This document shows, piece by piece, positions 61,201 through 64,000 of a stretch of DNA of 64,000 nucleotides. The DNA comes from Siphonodentalium dalli (taxonomy: Eukaryota; Mollusca; Scaphopoda; Gadilida; Siphonodentaliidae). Numbering within the stretch: position 1 is the first letter of the stretch; each line of letters opens with the position of its first letter. The position numbers and the translations under genes were made by a program. The notes under the pieces are model-generated. The model saw only the letters and a program-made list of their open reading frames with translations, had not been told where the DNA came from and made no database searches. Location of the stretch: NCBI GenBank assembly GCA_032622095.1, contig CP136063.1:211503982-211567981 (forward strand), given 5' to 3'.

Positions 61201-61681
61201 ATTAAATATTTAACTTTCCTTTCCAATCTCAGTTCAATTATGGGAATGTGGAAGTCTATCTGGACATAGGACTTGCATGGTTCCTGCACATATTTTGTGA
61301 TCAAATTAAAGTGTATCCCACGAGCAGCCAATGCAGGATTCAAGCACAGGGGCAGGAATCTATTGATAATTATATAATTCTCTGAAGAGGGACACAGCAA
61401 ATAAACTTGATTGGGCAAATGATCAAAGTGAAGAAAAGTAAGAAATGCAGAAACCCTATTAATCAAGATAGCTATGGTAAGTACTCACTTGACCCTTGAC
61501 GGTCCACTTCCCTCACAATGTGAGTCATGCCAGCTTTATAACCAAGGAAAGCAGTCAAGTGAATCGGCTTACTCTTGTCATCTTTAGGGAATGACTTGAC
61601 TCTACCTCTATGTCTCCTTGCCCTCTTCTTGGGGAGGAACCCTTTGGAGCCATGCCGGGGAGCAGAAAACTTCCTGTGGGA
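49298..61681 (-). CDS. RPL3: Ribosomal protein L3 (uL3), seven coding exons placed
   Basis: Encodes large-subunit protein uL3, which binds 28S rRNA and reaches toward the peptidyl-transferase centre; cytosolic ribosome. Coding exons on the minus strand: 61681-61489, 60892-60724, 58914-58779, 55100-54914, 53511-53153, 52743-52624 and 49336-49298 (stop TGA). All introns have GT and AG ends and phases that join correctly. The exons encode 400 residues; with the initiator Met the protein would be 401 residues (human 403). Recognisable segments are [12 protein letters not shown] at the start, [63 protein letters not shown] and KKRVLTLRK, with a Lys/Ala tail. The first placed exon starts at codon 2, so exon 1 should end just after ATG; it was not found. 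The introns host at least eleven C/D snoRNA candidates. Confidence 0.97.
49486..49567 (-). ncRNA. C/D box snoRNA candidate, intron 7 family, copy 1
   Basis: Intronic, same strand as RPL3, 150 nt upstream of the intron 7 acceptor. Box C is AUGAUGU (one change from consensus) and box D is CUGA. The terminal stem is ACAUAC/GUAUGU. In the other copies the stem is AGCAUAC/GUGUGCU, so a G-C pair is replaced by A-U and a U-G by U-A: compensatory change that supports a folded RNA. Between the boxes is a conserved hairpin AGCUCG-CUU-CGAGCU. I recognise no rRNA or snRNA complementarity next to box D, so the target is unknown. Confidence 0.65.
50037..50120 (-). ncRNA. C/D box snoRNA candidate, intron 7 family, copy 2
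   Basis: 84 nt. Terminal stem AGCAUAC/GUGUGCU (one G-U pair), box C AUGAUGU, box D CUGA, and an intact internal AGCUCG/CGAGCU hairpin. Differs from copies 3-5 by a few bases, including a C in the A-rich tract before box D. Confidence 0.7.
50627..50710 (-). ncRNA. C/D box snoRNA candidate, intron 7 family, copy 3
   Basis: 84 nt. Same boxes, stem and hairpin as copy 2. Its core is identical to copies 4 and 5, consistent with recent unit duplication. Confidence 0.7.
51229..51312 (-). ncRNA. C/D box snoRNA candidate, intron 7 family, copy 4
   Basis: 84 nt, identical in its core to copies 3 and 5. Boxes C and D, terminal stem and internal hairpin are all intact. Confidence 0.7.
51838..51921 (-). 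ncRNA. C/D box snoRNA candidate, intron 7 family, copy 5
   Basis: 84 nt, identical in its core to copies 3 and 4. Confidence 0.7.
52433..52517 (-). ncRNA. C/D box snoRNA candidate, intron 7 family, copy 6 (diverged)
   Basis: 85 nt, about 105 nt after the intron 7 donor. The terminal stem and boxes C and D are kept. The internal hairpin has a mismatch (CGAUCU on the 3' side), and a base is inserted between hairpin and box D. This is the most diverged of the six and may be decaying. Confidence 0.55.
53627..53694 (-). ncRNA. C/D box snoRNA, SNORD1-like guide to 28S, copy 1
   Basis: 68 nt. Terminal stem GCAUC/GAUGC, box C AUGAUGA, box D CUGA. After box C lies AGUUAUCCCUGU, complementary to the 28S segment ACAGGGAUAACU of the peptidyl-transferase region (12 pairs). 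It is followed directly by CAUA, which can serve as a weak D' box. The fifth base before CAUA pairs with the middle G of GGG, the residue methylated by human SNORD1 and yeast snR38 (human 28S G4362 in the older numbering). Box and stem features are seen; the target assignment relies on remembered rRNA sequence. Confidence 0.75.
54125..54192 (-). ncRNA. C/D box snoRNA, SNORD1-like guide to 28S, copy 2
   Basis: 68 nt, in the second unit of the 498-bp duplication. Boxes, terminal stem and the 12-nt 28S complement are identical to copy 1. The one difference I see lies 3' of the guide (AAUGAC in place of AAUUAC), outside functional elements. Confidence 0.75.
55240..55319 (-). ncRNA. C/D box snoRNA, SNORD110-like guide to 18S, copy 1
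   Basis: 80 nt, about 140 nt upstream of the intron 4 acceptor. Terminal stem GCUGC/GCAGC, box C AUGAUGU, box D CUGA. The segment AAUCUGUCAAUCC is complementary to GGAUUGACAGAUU of 18S rRNA (13 pairs) and is followed by C and a D'-like AUGA. The fifth base upstream of AUGA pairs with the U of GGAUU, which is U1288 in human numbering, the SNORD110 site. Human SNORD110 lies in NOP56, so the host differs here. Confidence 0.8.
55401..57912. mobile_element. 2.5-kb element with inverted ends inside RPL3 intron 4
   Basis: The outer blocks AAGTGACCAATTTTGAATGG (55410-55430) and its complement (57884-57903) are inverted. A second inverted block follows, at 55535-55570 and 57689-57724 (GGCCAAAACAAA..GCGTGTTTCCCG). 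Between are a C-rich minisatellite (56785-57500) and short frames without recognised motifs. A related fragment lies at about 45160-45200. It separates the two snoRNA copies of intron 4. Confidence 0.65.
56785..57500. repeat. Degenerate C-rich minisatellite
   Basis: Recurring words CTCATCTCTCCCC, CCCCTACAAC and GTTAACTGTC, spaced irregularly at about 40-70 bp, interrupted at 56990-57340 by unrelated AT-rich sequence and a poly-C run (57354-57369). Confidence 0.6.
58628..58719 (-). ncRNA. C/D box snoRNA, SNORD110-like guide to 18S, copy 2
   Basis: Starts about 60 nt after the intron 4 donor. Box C AUGAUGA, box D CUGA. The ends pair as AAAUGG/CCAUUU and CUGC/GCAG. It carries CAAUCUGUCAAUCC, 14 nt complementary to 18S GGAUUGACAGAUUG, followed by C and AUGA, so the predicted target is the same as for copy 1. 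Outside the guide, the two copies have diverged, including the region before box D. Confidence 0.8.
59221..59309 (-). ncRNA. C/D box snoRNA candidate in RPL3 intron 3
   Basis: 89 nt, same strand as RPL3. Box C GUGAUGA matches consensus and box D is CUGA. The terminal stem CAUUUCA/UGAAAUG is seven perfect pairs, separated from the boxes by one and two bases. The segment before box D (AGAAGCUAAUU) has no complement in rRNA that I recognise, so the target is unassigned. Confidence 0.6.
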
Positions 61682-62968
61682 CTGAAAATAAGTATTACAC
61701 AAGTGAGTATGCATTAATTATTTGGTCGTAAGCCAGATCCAGTCCTCTATGTTGACCACATAAATAAGCAATGGCGTGGCAACATTCCAGTGTTAAATTT
61801 GCTGTGTGAATTTTTTACAATTGCAACATTGGTCTTTAAATTTTCATGTTCGGTTCTTACTCGCCGACTCCCCAAGGCTCTGCTTGAACAGTCCACAAAC
61901 CCGGTATACCAGCATCTAAAACAGCCTGACTTGCATAGTTTAAAAGAATGCTAGAATTTTGAAGTATCATTCCATCAATCTTCCCAAATTGAATGTTCAC
62001 AGAATAAATTATAACTTAACTGTTATATTCACGGAACAAGAGGGTTAGAACAGTTAAAAGTTAATTTGAAACAACATTGTGAGGTATACTCGAAGCATCT
62101 ACTTTTTATACGTCTCAGTAGTTGTGAATTAGGTCTAGGCGATGTTTCAATATATTGACTCGAGTCTGTTTGGAAAAGAAAAACCGTATTGAAACTGTAA
62201 AATAAAAATTTAATATATCGCAACCGCAATTTTATCACCTCAAAACTCAAAAGACTGTCAAATTACGATCCAATACTGAGTTGAATACTTTAGCGGACCG
62301 CTGATTGAAAGCAGCCTTTATTGGTCGCTCCCAAGTCTCTATTGTCTTTTATTGTAACCAATGACGCAACGGTTGTATTTTGGGCTGAAGAAGAGCGATG
62401 GAGTATCGTCTTCCGAATCCAACCTTGTAGCAGTGCAACTTCACGAGCGATACTTCGACCAAACTTTCCGACTCACGACTCGGTGGCATTATCATTCAAT
62501 TATATCTGAAAACTTGATTCGTGGAAACGAACATGTCTCAATCTGTCTAGAGATGACATGTTAGTGTTCCTTGCCAAGAATTTGGACAAATAAACTCACA
62601 AACTGCAATATTGTTGAATGATTAATTATGATTATCTTTCTCGTGTTCAAAGGTTAAGTAAAAATGTTCCGTAATTCATTGTGTGAAAAACTGCAGACAG
62701 CCCAGAATGAACCATCTTGGCCCAATTCTACTAGGTCCTTTTATCAACCTAGGAGCACGTGCTTAGCTATGACGTAACAGGAATGTGCATCGTGTGCTGA
62801 TATGTAAACAATGGATTAATCAGGATAACTTGAGCATGCAATTCACTGAATGTCGTTTCGTATTCCAGAAGGCAGAAACTTTATAGAATGGGCACATGCC
62901 ATTCAGAGAATAGTTTATCATTGCTGCCTGGCGATATTGTGTACAATTTTAATTCCCTTATAACGAAA
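61682..62968. other. Upstream of RPL3 exon 2; exon 1 not located
   Basis: This should hold at least part of RPL3 intron 1. I found no ATG followed by a good donor on the minus strand, and no clear pyrimidine-tract promoter start. A CCAAT/ATTGG pair at 62319-62361 could be promoter-related, but this is weak. The open frames at 62321-62564 have no recognisable motif. Confidence 0.4.
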
Positions 62969-62993
62969 CCCCCCCCCCCCCCCCCCCCCCCCC
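62969..62993. repeat. Poly-C tract
   Basis: A run of 25 C. A second run lies at about 63358-63372. Confidence 0.95.
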
Positions 62994-63145
62994 GAGTGTT
63001 TTATCTCTCGTTTTAAATTTGATTAATATTCAATAAAACCATATATTGCGGTGTTTTGAAAAAAATCGCTGTTTTTAAAAACGTCAATACTGCCCAACCC
63101 TATTGTGAATGTTAAAATATTAGCGATAATATGAATTATGTTCGA

Positions 63146-63297
63146 AATTGCTACAAAGTATGTGTATTCCAAATTACTATTACGTTATTTCAAAGTCAAA
63201 TCGAACATTCACAGGGGCCTAAAATTGCTACAAAGCATGTGTATTCCAAATTACTATTCGTTATTTCAAAGTCAAATCGAACATTCACAGGGGCCTA
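63146..63297. repeat. 77-bp tandem duplication
   Basis: AATTGCTACAAAGTATGTG at 63146 recurs at 63223 with only a few changes. Both copies end ACATTCACAGGGGCCT. The overlapping frames here arise from the duplication. Confidence 0.9.
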
Positions 63298-63424
63298 TTT
63301 GTTGGATTTTGAGAACCAACAAAAATAATTATTAAAACCTCTTATAAAGTTTTGTTTCCCCCCCCCCCCCCCAAGATAATCCATCATGAATTGTACTTTT
63401 AAAATGGTGCATCTAGTGATGCAA

Positions 63425-64000
63425 CGATACGGGGGTTATTGGTAAAAGCCGATAGCGGATATTTTCAGTGGAATTATCGGCCGATCCGACACAGATACCG
63501 ACAAGTCTTATACGTGAACAAAACTCCACATCAATTTGTCTTTAAATTGCAAAGTATTGTCGGCAAAGAACCGATAACCTGGTCGCAAAAAAAGTTTAGT
63601 TTACGTTCCGTTCCCCAAAAACCCTGGCAAAACTATTTAATATTTCGTTGCATTCAAAAGATTTCCTCAATAATCGAGTCAATATTTGTTTGATTCCGTT
63701 ACTGTGCCTTACGGAATGATTCCGTTACTGTGCCTTACCGAATCGGTCCATAATCCATTGGGGTCAACGACTCAATTTCAATTTGCGAAACACAATCTTT
63801 TTTCAGAAGTTGAACTTGCGTTTAAAGGTGGAGTATCTCTTTGTAAACATGTATTATATAGTTACCATGGTCTAAAATATTGGATCTGAATCACAGGGAC
63901 CTGCAACGCGCTCCGCCCCCCCCCTTTTGCACTGCCCATATACGCCGCTCTATATACGCGCCTTTTTCGCGTTAATGGAACAACCCCTGCGATCTGAATC
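63425..64000. mobile_element. Possible hAT-like element end
   Basis: The words AGTGATGCAACGATACGG and TTATCGGCCGATCCGACAC resemble the GATGCACCGATA/ATCGGCCGATA style of hAT transposon ends. GATTCCGTTACTGTGCCTTA is duplicated at 63693-63712 and 63719-63738. No transposase was recognised and the other end may lie outside the window. Confidence 0.3.

Noticed and set aside
61119-61466. 115-codon minus-strand frame between RPL3 exons 2 and 3
   Set aside because: It lies wholly in intron 2, has no recognisable motif, and the exon phases on both sides join without it.
62713-62715. RPL3 exon 1 ending in ATG before GTTCAT
   Set aside because: The donor is far from consensus and no supporting 5' untranslated sequence was seen, although a GCACGTG word lies upstream.
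63866-63868. RPL3 exon 1 ending in ATG before GTAACT
   Set aside because: The site lies inside repeat-like sequence with no promoter or pyrimidine-rich start; an ATG before GT is expected by chance over this length.

Overview
This window is from a eukaryotic nuclear genome, almost certainly an invertebrate animal. The one clear cellular gene is an intron-split ribosomal protein L3 (uL3) gene on the minus strand, with GT-AG introns, an AATAAA signal and intron-encoded C/D box snoRNAs. Base composition is AT-rich. About three quarters of the window is transposon and tandem-repeat sequence. The protein is close to animal RPL3, but I cannot name the phylum from it.

Positions 1-49000 contain no cellular gene that I can support. 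They hold a 5'-truncated non-LTR retrotransposon (532-2899) and a second, broken one (30280-32005, minus). There is a Ty3/gypsy reverse-transcriptase remnant cut in two by a 5-kb foldback element (12156-17199), and a second giant foldback element at 20995-25525. A Mutator-like element (38188-39044) has perfect 97-bp inverted repeats and a 9-bp target duplication. Several short non-autonomous families recur, with two of them flanked by TTAA. There are also many tandem arrays, hairpins and segmental duplications.

Positions 49270-61690 are the RPL3 gene. Seven coding exons were placed to the base; the first exon, expected to carry little more than the ATG, was not found. Its introns hold eleven C/D box snoRNA candidates on the sense strand: six tandem copies in intron 7, two in intron 5, two in intron 4 and one in intron 3. 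The intron-4 pair has a 13-14 nt guide to 18S rRNA, placed so that the known SNORD110 site (U1288, human numbering) would be methylated. The intron-5 pair has a 12 nt guide to the 28S peptidyl-transferase region, at the SNORD1 site. The intron-7 family has covarying terminal stems and an internal hairpin but no target I can recognise. RPL3 therefore looks like a snoRNA host in which most of the guide genes have been duplicated in place.

Positions 61700-64000 lie upstream of RPL3 exon 2. They hold a short tandem duplication, poly-C tracts and a possible hAT-like end, but no identifiable first exon. All comparisons were made by eye; rRNA sites and family assignments rest on remembered consensus knowledge.
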